Shown piece by piece: positions 1-6,637 of a stretch of DNA of 9,223 nucleotides. The notes beneath the pieces were generated by a model that worked only from the letters and a program-made list of their open reading frames with translations, made no database searches and was not told the origin of the DNA. This stretch comes from an uncultured Selenomonadaceae bacterium (lineage in GTDB: Bacteria > Bacillota > Negativicutes > Selenomonadales > Selenomonadaceae). The position numbers and the translations under genes are program-made. Each line of letters starts with the position of its first letter. The stretch's first letter is position 1. The DNA lies in NCBI GenBank assembly GCA_905233965.1, contig CAJOFG010000050.1, positions 3,570-12,792 on the forward strand. Reading direction: 5' to 3'.

Positions 1-25
1 CCTAAGGAATTTTTTTGGAGATATT

Positions 26-778
26 ATGAAGATTTTACTCACGAACGATGACGGCATTGAAGGAGCCGGTCTTTGGGCAATGGCGCACGCCTTGTCGAAA
101 AAATTTGAAATTGTAATTTCCGCTCCGATGACTCAGCAAAGCGGCATGGCTCACGCGCTGACTTTCGGAAGGAGCGTAGAGTTTAAAAAAATTGACGCGG
201 AATTTGAAACTTGGGCGATTGACGGAACGCCCACCGACTGCGTAAAAATTTATATGGAAGCGATTAACCGGGAAAAAAATATCGGCGCGGTAATTTCCGG
301 GATAAACGACGGTGCGAACCTTGCCACCGACGTTTTGTATTCCGGGACGGTCGGCGCGGCGTTGGAAGGTTTTTTGCATGACATTCCGGCTCTCGCGATT
401 TCGCGTGATGTTCATTCCGAAATTCCTTTCTCGGACGTTGCGGAAGTTGCGGCTAAATTTTTTGCCGAAAAATTTTCCGACGAAAAAAATTTTTTCTATA
501 ACCTGAATTTCCCGAAAAAATATCGCGACGGAAAACCGGAATTGAAAAATTCCCGGCTCGGTCGCCGCGATTATATCAATGCGTTCAAAAAACATACCGA
601 CGAAACCGGGAGAACTTTTTACAAAATAGGCGGAGAAATTATCGACTTGGACGAATCGGAAGGCACGGATATTTTTGCAGTCCGGTCCGGTTTTGTCGCC
701 GTCACTCCGCTGGACTTTGACGTAACAAATCATGGACTTCTTCAGGAAGTGCGGACAGATAAAAAAACGCCGGAATAA
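26..778 (+). CDS. surE: 5'-nucleotidase SurE (survival protein E)
   Basis: SurE hydrolyses nucleoside 5'-monophosphates (and in some species 3'-monophosphates and short polyphosphate) with a divalent metal, in the cytoplasm. The 250-residue product is full length for the family. It opens with the diagnostic MKILLTNDDG, where D8 and D9 are the metal ligands. S39 lies in APMTQQSG (residues 33-40), GTPTDC follows at 67-72, and SGINDGANL at 91-99 supplies the conserved Asn (N94). The YSGTVGAALEG block at 105-115 is also typical. The ATG start is supported by GGAG at 17-20, five bases upstream. The gene stands alone here on the plus strand; what lies upstream is outside the window. A hairpin terminator follows 25 bases after the stop and separates it from the convergent metH. 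Identification is secure; the preferred substrate in this organism cannot be read from sequence. Confidence 0.97.
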   Translation: MKILLTNDDGIEGAGLWAMAHALSKKFEIVISAPMTQQSGMAHALTFGRSVEFKKIDAEFETWAIDGTPTDCVKIYMEAINREKNIGAVISGINDGANLATDVLYSGTVGAALEGFLHDIPALAISRDVHSEIPFSDVAEVAAKFFAEKFSDEKNFFYNLNFPKKYRDGKPELKNSRLGRRDYINAFKKHTDETGRTFYKIGGEIIDLDESEGTDIFAVRSGFVAVTPLDFDVTNHGLLQEVRTDKKTPE

Positions 779-803
779 AATTTTCTTACGGTCGGACAAG
801 AAT

Positions 804-838
804 AAAATCCTCGTCAATTTCGGTTGGCGAGGATTTTT
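804..838 (+). terminator. Intrinsic terminator after surE, possibly bidirectional
   Basis: A 14-base left arm (804-817, AAAATCCTCGTCAA) pairs with the right arm starting at 824 (TTGGCGAGGATTTT), with one G-U pair and a six-base loop. Five T residues end the right arm on the plus strand, so it fits termination of surE. Read on the minus strand the arms give a shorter T run, so it may also stop transcription leaving metH, which ends at 983 and has no better hairpin of its own. The remaining bases 839-982 show no gene or structure I can support. Confidence 0.85.
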
Positions 839-982
839 GATGTGCGACGTGAAGAAAAATTTTTTTGTCAAAGGCAGACATTTTATGATAATCGCCGTCT
901 TTGGAAAACAAAAAGCGGTTGCAGAATTTTGCATAACGAAACAAATCTTTCAAGAACGATTCAAATGCCTTCCTTCGCCGGG

Positions 983-3373
983 TCAATGTTGAGCCGTCAT
1001 TTTTTTTGCAAGCTTGACAGCCTCCACTCCGTCCTTAGCGTAAGCGTCCGCGCCGGCACTTTCGGCATATTCCGGAGTGAGAGCCGCGCCGCCCACCATG
1101 ATTTTTGCACGACTTCCCGCCGCGCGCAAATCTTCAATCACTTTGTCAATCTGCGTCATCGTCGTCGTCATCAAAGCGCAGAGTCCGACAACGTCCGCGT
1201 TATTTTCAATCGCCGCACAAACAATTTTTTCCGACGCGACATCTTTTCCCAAGTCGATTAAATTAAATCCGTTGTTCTCCAAAAGCGCGCCGACAATATT
1301 TTTTCCCAAGTCGTGAACGTCGCCTTTGACCGTCGCGATAACAAAAGTTCCGTTCGTTTCCGTCTTTTGATTCGGCAAAATTTTTTTCAACTCATTAAAG
1401 GCAACTTTCATCGTTTCGGCGGACAGCAAAACTTGCGGCAAAAAAATTTTCCCCGCGCCGAAGTCTTCGCCCAAATCATTCATCGCGGCAGTCAAAGATT
1501 TTTCGGTAATTTCGTTCGCGTCATGCCCGGATTCGACGGCTTTAACGACGAGCGCGGAAACTTCTTCCTTTTTGCCTTCGGTGACGGCGAATTTAATTTC
1601 GGACAGAATGTCGCCGGAAAAATTTTTCTCCGATTTTTTTTCGCCGCCGGAAAAAGTCAGCTTGTTTTCGATTTGTCCGAGTTTGCTGAAATTTAATCCG
1701 TTCGGGTCTTTGCCCAAAAGAGCGGCGGACGCTTTCAACGCACTTTGCATAAATTCATCGTAAGGATTCATTATCGGCGCGTCCAACCCGGCGGCAAGAC
1801 ACATTGCAAAAAAATTCGAGTTGATGAGCGGACGATTCGGCAGACCGAAAGAAATGTTACTCAAACCGATTGTGGAAGGCAGATTGAATTTTTCGCGATA
1901 AAGCCGGAGCGTTTTCAAAACTTCGCGACAGGCTCCGGCATCTGCGGAAATTGTCATAACCAATCCGTCAAGCAAAAAATCTCCGGCAGTCAATCCGATT
2001 TTTTTCGCCGCGTCCAAAATTTTTTCGCAAACTTCGGCGCGCTCCTCTCCGGTTTTCGGAACGCCTTTTTCGGTGACGGGCAAAATTAAAATTGCCGCAC
2101 CGTATTTTTTGGCGAGCGGTAAAAATTTTTTCAACTTGTCCGGCTCCGCGCTTACCGAATTTATCAGCGCACGACCCGGATAATTTTTCAAGCCGGCCTC
2201 CAAAGCTTTTTCGTCGCCGGTGTCAATCGCCAGTGCCGCGTCGGTTATCTGCGAAATTTCTTTTATCGCCTGCGCCATGATTTTTTCCGGATCGATTCCG
2301 GCAACGCCCATGTTCACGTCCAAAACTTCCGCGCCGGCTTTGACTTGGTTTATCGCATCTTTTTTCACGCCGAGAAGGGAGCCTTCACGAATTTCCGCCG
2401 CCAATTTTTTCCTGCCCGTCGGATTTATTCTTTCGCCGATTAAAACCGTCGGCAAATTTTTGTCAATCGTCACGGTTTTTGTCCGGCTTGCCAAAATGAG
2501 CGGGCGCGAAGTCGGAATTTTTCTTTCGATCGGCGAATAATTTTTCAGCGCGTTTGCAAGTTCGCGAATGTGTTCCGGCGTCGTGCCGCAACAGCCGCCC
2601 AAAAAAGTTGCGCCGGCATCCGCCAATTTTTTCCCGAACGTGCCGAAAGTTTTCGCGTCCATCGGAAATTTCGTAACGCCGTTTTCGAGGTAAGGCATCC
2701 CGGCGTTCGGTTGAACGCTTATCGGTACTCTGCAATTCTCCGCCAAAATTTTTACGACGGGAACGAGTTGCTCCGGTCCGAGTGAACAATTAACGCCGAT
2801 AACGGACGCGCCCATATTGTCGAGAATGACGGCGGCGGTTTTCGGATCGGTGCCGGTTATCGTGCGCCCGTCTTCGCCGTAGGAAAGTTGGCAGATGACC
2901 GGCAAATTGCAAACGTCGTGCGCGGCGAGGAGGGCGGCTCTCATTTCCTGAATGTCGATGCAAGTTTCGACAATTAAATAATCCGCGCCGGCTTCGGCAA
3001 GAAATTTCGCCTGCGCGGAAAAAATTTTGTATGCGGATTCAAAATTCAAGTCGCCGAGCGGTTCGATAAATTTTCCGGTCGGACCTATCGAGCCGGCAAC
3101 TTCCGCTTGACCGTTCGCCGCGTCTTTCGCAATTTTCACGGCGGCAAAATTTATTTCGCGCACCCTGTCCGAAATTCCGTAGTGGGAAAGTTTCAGACCG
3201 GACGCGCCGAAAGTATTCGTTTCGATAATGTTTGCGCCGGCGTCGATGTATGCGCGGTGAATTTTTTTTACGACTTCCGGGTGTTCGATGTTCATGAGTT
3301 CGGGACAGGCTCCGGGTTTCAAGCCGCCCTCCTGCAACATTGTACCCATTGCTCCGTCAAAAATTTTTATCAC
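983..3373 (-). CDS. metH: Cobalamin-dependent methionine synthase, short form without activation domain
   Basis: The enzyme moves a methyl group from 5-methyltetrahydrofolate through cobalamin to homocysteine, giving methionine, in the cytoplasm. The 796 residues show three modules. The homocysteine-binding barrel covers about 1-285, opening with DGAMGTMLQ (6-14) and carrying the zinc ligands C196 (VNCSLGP) and C261/C262 (GGCCGTTPEH). The pterin-binding barrel covers about 300-560, with LIGERINPTGRKK (311-323) and EVLDVNMG (349-356). The cobalamin module covers about 585-796, with a helical cap and then DVHDLG (685-690), where H687 is the lower axial ligand of B12. E. coli MetH (about 1,220 residues) has a further S-adenosylmethionine-binding reactivation domain that is absent here, as in other anaerobe-type short MetH proteins. 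The start is GTG, fixed by GGAGG (3381-3385) seven bases upstream in the 14-base gap after rbgA. It is the last gene of the remA-gmk-rbgA-metH run. A corrinoid methyltransferase of another pathway is less likely because the Hcy domain is complete. Confidence 0.94.
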   Translation of the reverse strand: MIKIFDGAMGTMLQEGGLKPGACPELMNIEHPEVVKKIHRAYIDAGANIIETNTFGASGLKLSHYGISDRVREINFAAVKIAKDAANGQAEVAGSIGPTGKFIEPLGDLNFESAYKIFSAQAKFLAEAGADYLIVETCIDIQEMRAALLAAHDVCNLPVICQLSYGEDGRTITGTDPKTAAVILDNMGASVIGVNCSLGPEQLVPVVKILAENCRVPISVQPNAGMPYLENGVTKFPMDAKTFGTFGKKLADAGATFLGGCCGTTPEHIRELANALKNYSPIERKIPTSRPLILASRTKTVTIDKNLPTVLIGERINPTGRKKLAAEIREGSLLGVKKDAINQVKAGAEVLDVNMGVAGIDPEKIMAQAIKEISQITDAALAIDTGDEKALEAGLKNYPGRALINSVSAEPDKLKKFLPLAKKYGAAILILPVTEKGVPKTGEERAEVCEKILDAAKKIGLTAGDFLLDGLVMTISADAGACREVLKTLRLYREKFNLPSTIGLSNISFGLPNRPLINSNFFAMCLAAGLDAPIMNPYDEFMQSALKASAALLGKDPNGLNFSKLGQIENKLTFSGGEKKSEKNFSGDILSEIKFAVTEGKKEEVSALVVKAVESGHDANEITEKSLTAAMNDLGEDFGAGKIFLPQVLLSAETMKVAFNELKKILPNQKTETNGTFVIATVKGDVHDLGKNIVGALLENNGFNLIDLGKDVASEKIVCAAIENNADVVGLCALMTTTMTQIDKVIEDLRAAGSRAKIMVGGAALTPEYAESAGADAYAKDGVEAVKLAKKMTAQH

Positions 3374-3387
3374 GGTTTTACCTCCGT

Positions 3388-4272
3388 TCAGTCCAAAGTT
3401 ATGCGTCCCAATTTTCCGGCGCGAAATTCGGAAAGAATCATTCGGACGACTTTTTCCGTGTCCAAAACTCCGCCGCGACGAATACAGCCTCGTTTAAATC
3501 CGATTTGCTCCAAAAGTTCGTAACCGTCGCCGGAAACTTCTTCGGGCAATTTGTAACGCTCGCGAAGTCCGACCGGATTTTTTTTCGCCAAAGTTTCAAG
3601 CAAAAGCCGGACAACCGGTTCAAGGTCGTAAGTTTCATCGTTGACGGCGAAAGTCCACGCCAATTTTATCGCAACCTCTTTGTCCTCGAATTTCGGCCAC
3701 AAAATTCCGGGCGTGTCCAACAAGTCCAAGCCGTCGGAAATTTTTATCCACTGCTTGGCGCGGGTAACGCCCGGACGATTTTCAATTTTGGTTCTGTTCG
3801 CTCCGGCAAGTCGGTTAATCAGCGAAGACTTTCCGACGTTCGGGATTCCGATAATCATGGCACGCGCCGAACGCGGTTTCGCTCCGTGCTTGACAAGTTT
3901 GTGAGTTTTCGACTCGGCAAGTTTTTTCGCGGCGGCAATTAAATTTTTTATCCCGGTTCCTTTAACGGCATCGACGGCGACTGCGGAAATATTTTCGTCC
4001 CGGAATTTTTTTAACCACGTTTCGGTTGCCGCCGGGTTCGCCAAGTCGGATTTCGCCAGCACAATCAATTTCGGTTTGTCCCCGATAATTTCTTGCAACA
4101 TGGGATTTTGACTGCTTGCCGGGATTCGTGCGTCGAGGAGTTCGATAACCAGATCGACGAGTTTTAAATTTTCTCTGACTAACCTTTCCGCTTTTTTCAT
4201 GTGTCCCGGAAACCATTGCAGGTCCGGAAGTTCAAGTAATTTTTCGTCCAAAAAATTTTTCCTCACAATCAT
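3388..4272 (-). CDS. rbgA: Ribosome biogenesis GTPase RbgA (YlqF), circularly permuted
   Basis: RbgA is a GTPase needed for late assembly of the 50S subunit in Firmicutes. The 294-residue product has the permuted motif order G4-G5-G1-G2-G3 of the YlqF/YawG family. WFPGHMKKAE lies at 20-29, the G4 position reads AKSD at 73-76, and a G5-like VAVDAVKGTGI follows at 98-108. G1 is GIPNVGKSS at 142-150, the G2 region is around RPGVTR (166-171), and G3 is DTPG at 187-190. The C-terminal 100 residues form the helical RNA-binding domain of the family. The ATG overlaps the gmk stop as ATGA (4269-4272), which suggests translational coupling. An alternative start is the TTG at 4251-4249, which has GAGGA about eight bases upstream and removes seven residues; both fit the family. 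The oddity is the Ala in place of Asn in the G4 NKxD motif. Confidence 0.95.
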   Translation of the reverse strand: MIVRKNFLDEKLLELPDLQWFPGHMKKAERLVRENLKLVDLVIELLDARIPASSQNPMLQEIIGDKPKLIVLAKSDLANPAATETWLKKFRDENISAVAVDAVKGTGIKNLIAAAKKLAESKTHKLVKHGAKPRSARAMIIGIPNVGKSSLINRLAGANRTKIENRPGVTRAKQWIKISDGLDLLDTPGILWPKFEDKEVAIKLAWTFAVNDETYDLEPVVRLLLETLAKKNPVGLRERYKLPEEVSGDGYELLEQIGFKRGCIRRGGVLDTEKVVRMILSEFRAGKLGRITLD

Positions 4273-4868
4273 TTTAAAGATTCAAACGTCGAAAGATTTC
4301 TTTCCGTGCGACAAGATTCAGCGACGAAAATATTTTTGATTTGTTTCGCCGCCTCGTCAACGGAGTCATTCACGACGACGTACCGATATTTTTTTCCGAC
4401 TTCGATTTCACCTTTCGCCGAATTGAAACGACGTTCCAAAGTTTCCGGCGATTCCGTGCCGCGATTTTCGATTCGCGATCTGAGTTCGGCAAGTGACGGA
4501 GGGAGCAGGAAAATAAAAACGCCGTCCGGAATTTTTTCCATGACGTTGAGCGCACCCTGCGTGTCGATTTCAAGCAAGACACTTTCGCCGCGATTCAAAC
4601 GCTCCTCAATTTTGTGCAAAGGCGTTCCGTAAAAATTTCCGTACACTTCCGCATACTCCAAAAATTTTCCCTCGTCAATCCACGTTTTAAATTCTTCCCG
4701 CGTGATGAAAAAATATTCTTTGCCGTCGGTTTCGCCGACTCGCGGCTCTCTCGTCGTCGCGGAGATTGAATAATAAATTTCCGGATTTTCTTCCAAAAAT
4801 TTTTTGCACACCGTACCTTTGCCGGTTCCGCTCGCTCCGGACACGACGATTAAAATTCCCTTGTTCAT
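4269..4868 (-). CDS. gmk: Guanylate kinase
   Basis: Guanylate kinase phosphorylates GMP and dGMP to the diphosphates with ATP, supplying GTP synthesis and salvage. With the start chosen here it has 199 residues, about the usual size. The P-loop is GASGTGKGT at 11-19. The GMP-binding stretch is [13 protein letters not shown] (34-46), with R40 and R43. YGNFYGT lies at 76-82, and the conserved acidic block is LLEIDTQGA at 98-106. The reading frame stays open eleven codons further upstream, but the ATG at 4868 is preferred. It begins at the family N-terminus, has AAGGTGA just upstream, and overlaps the remA stop by four bases (ATGA). The remA-gmk pairing is conserved in Firmicutes. The usual next gene, rpoZ for the RNA polymerase omega subunit, is not found here; rbgA follows directly. 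Confidence 0.97.
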   Translation of the reverse strand: MNKGILIVVSGASGTGKGTVCKKFLEENPEIYYSISATTREPRVGETDGKEYFFITREEFKTWIDEGKFLEYAEVYGNFYGTPLHKIEERLNRGESVLLEIDTQGALNVMEKIPDGVFIFLLPPSLAELRSRIENRGTESPETLERRFNSAKGEIEVGKKYRYVVVNDSVDEAAKQIKNIFVAESCRTERNLSTFESLK

Positions 4869-5113
4869 TCCGTCACCTTTTCCTTCGTAATTCTTTCGCA
4901 AATCGTCAGCGGTTGAATGCCGGACAAAATTATATATTCGCTGTCCGTGATGATTACCGAACGCGTCCGGCGACCGTGCGTAACGTCGATAAGTTTTCCG
5001 GTTTCTTTTGCTTGCGCCGTTAATCTTTTGACGGGCGCGGATTCCGGAGTAACGGCAGCAATTATTCTGTCTGCCGTCACGAAATTTCCGAACCCGATAT
5101 TAATCATTTTCAT
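4865..5113 (-). CDS. remA: RemA family DNA-binding regulator (DUF370)
   Basis: RemA is a small DNA-binding regulator. In Bacillus subtilis it forms ring-like oligomers and activates biofilm-matrix and osmoprotection genes. The 82-residue product starts [12 protein letters not shown] and carries the family landmarks: [10 protein letters not shown] (21-30), [13 protein letters not shown] (41-53) with the basic patch R48/R49/R51, and [16 protein letters not shown] (53-68). The frame is open five codons further to an ATG at 5128. The ATG at 5113 is chosen because AGGAAA sits about nine bases before it and would otherwise be inside the coding sequence. Its stop overlaps the gmk start, so it heads the operon. 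In organisms without B. subtilis matrix genes the targets are unknown, and I do not infer them. Confidence 0.93.
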   Translation of the reverse strand: MKMINIGFGNFVTADRIIAAVTPESAPVKRLTAQAKETGKLIDVTHGRRTRSVIITDSEYIILSGIQPLTICERITKEKVTE

Positions 5114-5131
5114 TTTAAATTTCCTCATGTT

Positions 5132-5326
5132 TTAAAAGCATTTATAATTGATATCCTCAAGCTTAAAGGATTCTTGTGAAGTTTTTTCGCGCCAACGTTG
5201 CAATTCTCCTGCAAGAAAATCGCCGATAATAATTTTCCGATTGCTTGATTTGGTTTTCGGCGCAGAAAAACAATATCCTTTTCGATTTACATAAACGAAT
5301 TTCTGTTTCCCATACTTTTTTACTGC
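5132..5326 (-). pseudogene. Tyrosine integrase remnant (internal fragment, no start)
   Basis: Reading the minus strand from 5326, directly after an in-frame TGA (5329-5327), gives 64 sense codons before a TAA at 5132. No ATG, GTG or TTG occurs before about residue 42. Residues 24-31 are PKTKSSNR, followed by KIIIGDFLAGELQRWREK (31-48). That is the pattern I know from the catalytic domain of phage and ICE-type tyrosine recombinases: a beta-hairpin with PKTKSS, a basic residue and Ile-x-Ile, then a helix ending in (K/R)RW. The preceding FVYVNRKGYCFS (10-21) fits the beta strands before it. Family members have hundreds of residues on both sides, including the catalytic R-H-R-Y residues, and none of these survive here. 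I read it as a decayed fragment of a mobile element sitting in the remA leader. Identification rests on motif memory only. Confidence 0.65.
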
Positions 5327-5350
5327 TCATTTTTTTCGCCTGCCGTACAG

Positions 5351-5359
5351 ATTATATCA
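5351..5359 (-). promoter_or_regulatory. Candidate extended -10 promoter for the remA operon
   Basis: On the minus strand the bases read TGATATAAT, a perfect extended -10 element (TGnTATAAT). No good -35 hexamer lies 17 bases upstream, which an extended -10 can tolerate. Transcription would start near 5344 and give a leader of about 230 bases through the integrase remnant to remA. The element directly abuts the acpS-side terminator. A second, weaker -10-like TATAAA lies at 5141-5146 much closer to remA, also without a clear -35, so the real promoter is undecided. Confidence 0.4.
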
Positions 5360-5397
5360 AAAAAAGCAGACAACTGTTTTTTGAATTGTCTGCTTTT
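5359..5397 (-). terminator. Intrinsic terminator after acpS
   Basis: A perfect 12-base inverted repeat (AAAAGCAGACAA at 5362-5373 and its complement at 5386-5397) encloses a 12-base loop. On the minus strand it is followed by a run of seven T (5365-5359), the form of a rho-independent terminator. It lies 46 bases past the acpS stop and would close the motA-motB-acpS transcript before the remA promoter region. Confidence 0.85.
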
Positions 5398-5442
5398 GCT
5401 TTACCGGTTCAACAAAATTTTTTTCGACGACGATTATTTTTT

Positions 5443-5814
5443 TTATTCACACTCCAAAATTGCAACGGCGGTTGCATATTCCCGGCTGTGACTTAAAGTC
5501 AAAAAAATTTTCGTGACATTTCTTTCGTCCGCCAAAATTTTTGCTTTGCCGTGCAAAAAAATTTCCGGTTGCCCTGCGGGATTGTTCACGACTTCGACTT
5601 CGCGTAAGTCGGTTACGATTCCGGTACCCGTCGCTTTGAAAAAAGCCTCCTTTGCCGCGAAACGTGCGGCGAGGGAGGCGGCGGATTGTTTTCCGCGACT
5701 TTCACAATATTTTATTTCACGTTCGGTGAAAACTCTTTTTTTGAAATGCTCATTCTCTGCCGCACGACGAACGCGATCGATTTCGATAATGTCCGTGCCG
5801 AGTCCGACAATCAT
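5443..5814 (-). CDS. acpS: Holo-[acyl-carrier-protein] synthase
   Basis: AcpS transfers the 4'-phosphopantetheine arm of coenzyme A to the acyl carrier protein, making it active for fatty acid synthesis. The 123-residue product is the normal length for the AcpS trimer type. It begins MIVGLGTDIIEIDRV, where D8 is a magnesium ligand, and has RFAAKEAFFKA at 51-61, where E56 is the second metal ligand and K55 is conserved. LSHSREYA at 107-114 contains the conserved His. The ATG lies only six bases after the motB stop, with a modest GAAGTGA upstream, so it is probably translated from the motAB transcript. AcpS genes more often sit near alr or nnrD in Firmicutes, so the stator neighbours are unusual. 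The function call is very safe. Confidence 0.97.
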   Translation of the reverse strand: MIVGLGTDIIEIDRVRRAAENEHFKKRVFTEREIKYCESRGKQSAASLAARFAAKEAFFKATGTGIVTDLREVEVVNNPAGQPEIFLHGKAKILADERNVTKIFLTLSHSREYATAVAILECE

Positions 5815-5820
5815 AAAAAA

Positions 5821-6615
5821 TCACTTCGCTACAATGTCGGTGTCGCTTTGAGGTTGAACGCCTTCATTCGGATTGAACCGGAGAGTTCTGGCTATCAAAA
5901 TTTCAACGCGACGATTTTTTTGCTTATTCTCCGGCGTGTCGTTCATCGCTATCGGTCTGTATTCGCCGTAACCGATTGCGGAAAATCTTGCCGGGTTTAA
6001 ATTTTGGTTAATCGCCAAAAGATATTTCATGAACGTCATCGCACGGACGGAGCTCAATTCCCAGTTTGAAGGAAATTGTGCGTTGTTGATCGGGTCGGTG
6101 TCGGTGTGTCCGGAAATTAAAACTCTCTCCGGAACTGCCGCCAAAAGTCCGGCGACAATCGGTCCGATACGTTGAGATTCCGGAACCAATTCGGCGGAGC
6201 CGGACGGGAACAACGCTCTTTCCTTTATGCGAATCATCAAGCCTTCTTCTTCCAACTGCGTGGAAAGCTCTTCCTCCAAAGAATTTTGCTGAATGTATTC
6301 GTCCAACTGTTCTTTCAAATCCTGAAGAGTTTCATTTTCCTGAATGTAAGCGGAATTTCCTTCCTCTTCACTTGCGATTACGTCACGCTGAGGACTCGCG
6401 CTCGGACCGGCTTTATCAAAAAACGAAGGACCGCCCATGTTGAACGCGGAAGTAAAAGCTTGCGCCATCTCCGTCAATTTTTCTTCGTCCGTCTGAGAAA
6501 TTGCGAACAGACAGATGAAAAGTGCCAACAGCAAAGTCATCAAATCCGAGTAAGGCAGTAACCAAGCTTCACTGGCTTCTTCTTCATGTTTTTTGGCTCT
6601 CTTTTTCTTTGCCAT
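5821..6615 (-). CDS. motB: Flagellar motor stator protein MotB
   Basis: MotB, with MotA, forms the stator that conducts ions across the membrane and turns the flagellar rotor; MotB anchors the complex to peptidoglycan. The 264-residue product has a Lys-rich cytoplasmic start (1-10) and one membrane helix (about 18-40) that contains PYSDLMTLLLALFICLFA. D24 in that helix is the ion-carrying aspartate. A plug and linker region (about 45-125, acidic, coiled-coil-like near 92-125) leads to an OmpA-like peptidoglycan-binding domain at about 127-245. Its landmarks are LISGHTDTDP (166-175), NWELSSVRA (184-192), YGEYRP (216-221) and NRRVEIL (234-240). The ATG has AAGGAGA a few bases upstream and lies 22 bases after motA. 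Whether it uses protons (MotB) or sodium (PomB/MotS) cannot be settled from these motifs alone. Confidence 0.96.
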   Translation of the reverse strand: MAKKKRAKKHEEEASEAWLLPYSDLMTLLLALFICLFAISQTDEEKLTEMAQAFTSAFNMGGPSFFDKAGPSASPQRDVIASEEEGNSAYIQENETLQDLKEQLDEYIQQNSLEEELSTQLEEEGLMIRIKERALFPSGSAELVPESQRIGPIVAGLLAAVPERVLISGHTDTDPINNAQFPSNWELSSVRAMTFMKYLLAINQNLNPARFSAIGYGEYRPIAMNDTPENKQKNRRVEILIARTLRFNPNEGVQPQSDTDIVAK

Positions 6616-6637
6616 GAAAATCTCCTTCCCTCAGATA

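Noticed and set aside
35..934. A 299-codon open frame on the minus strand opposite surE
   Set aside because: It is antisense to a certain gene, runs through both arms of the surE terminator, is rich in Phe and Arg as expected from the complement of AAA/TTT/GCG codon use, and shows no domain.
786..986. A 66-codon minus-strand frame overlapping the metH stop, considered as a missing activation-domain piece
   Set aside because: It starts only at TTG, has no ribosome binding site of note, passes through the terminator hairpin at 804-838, and shows no motif of the Met_synt_B12 domain.
5163..5330. A 55-codon minus-strand frame starting ATG at 5330 in the remA leader
   Set aside because: It overlaps the integrase-like frame out of register, has only a weak AGGCG upstream, and has no recognisable motif, so chance is the simpler reading.
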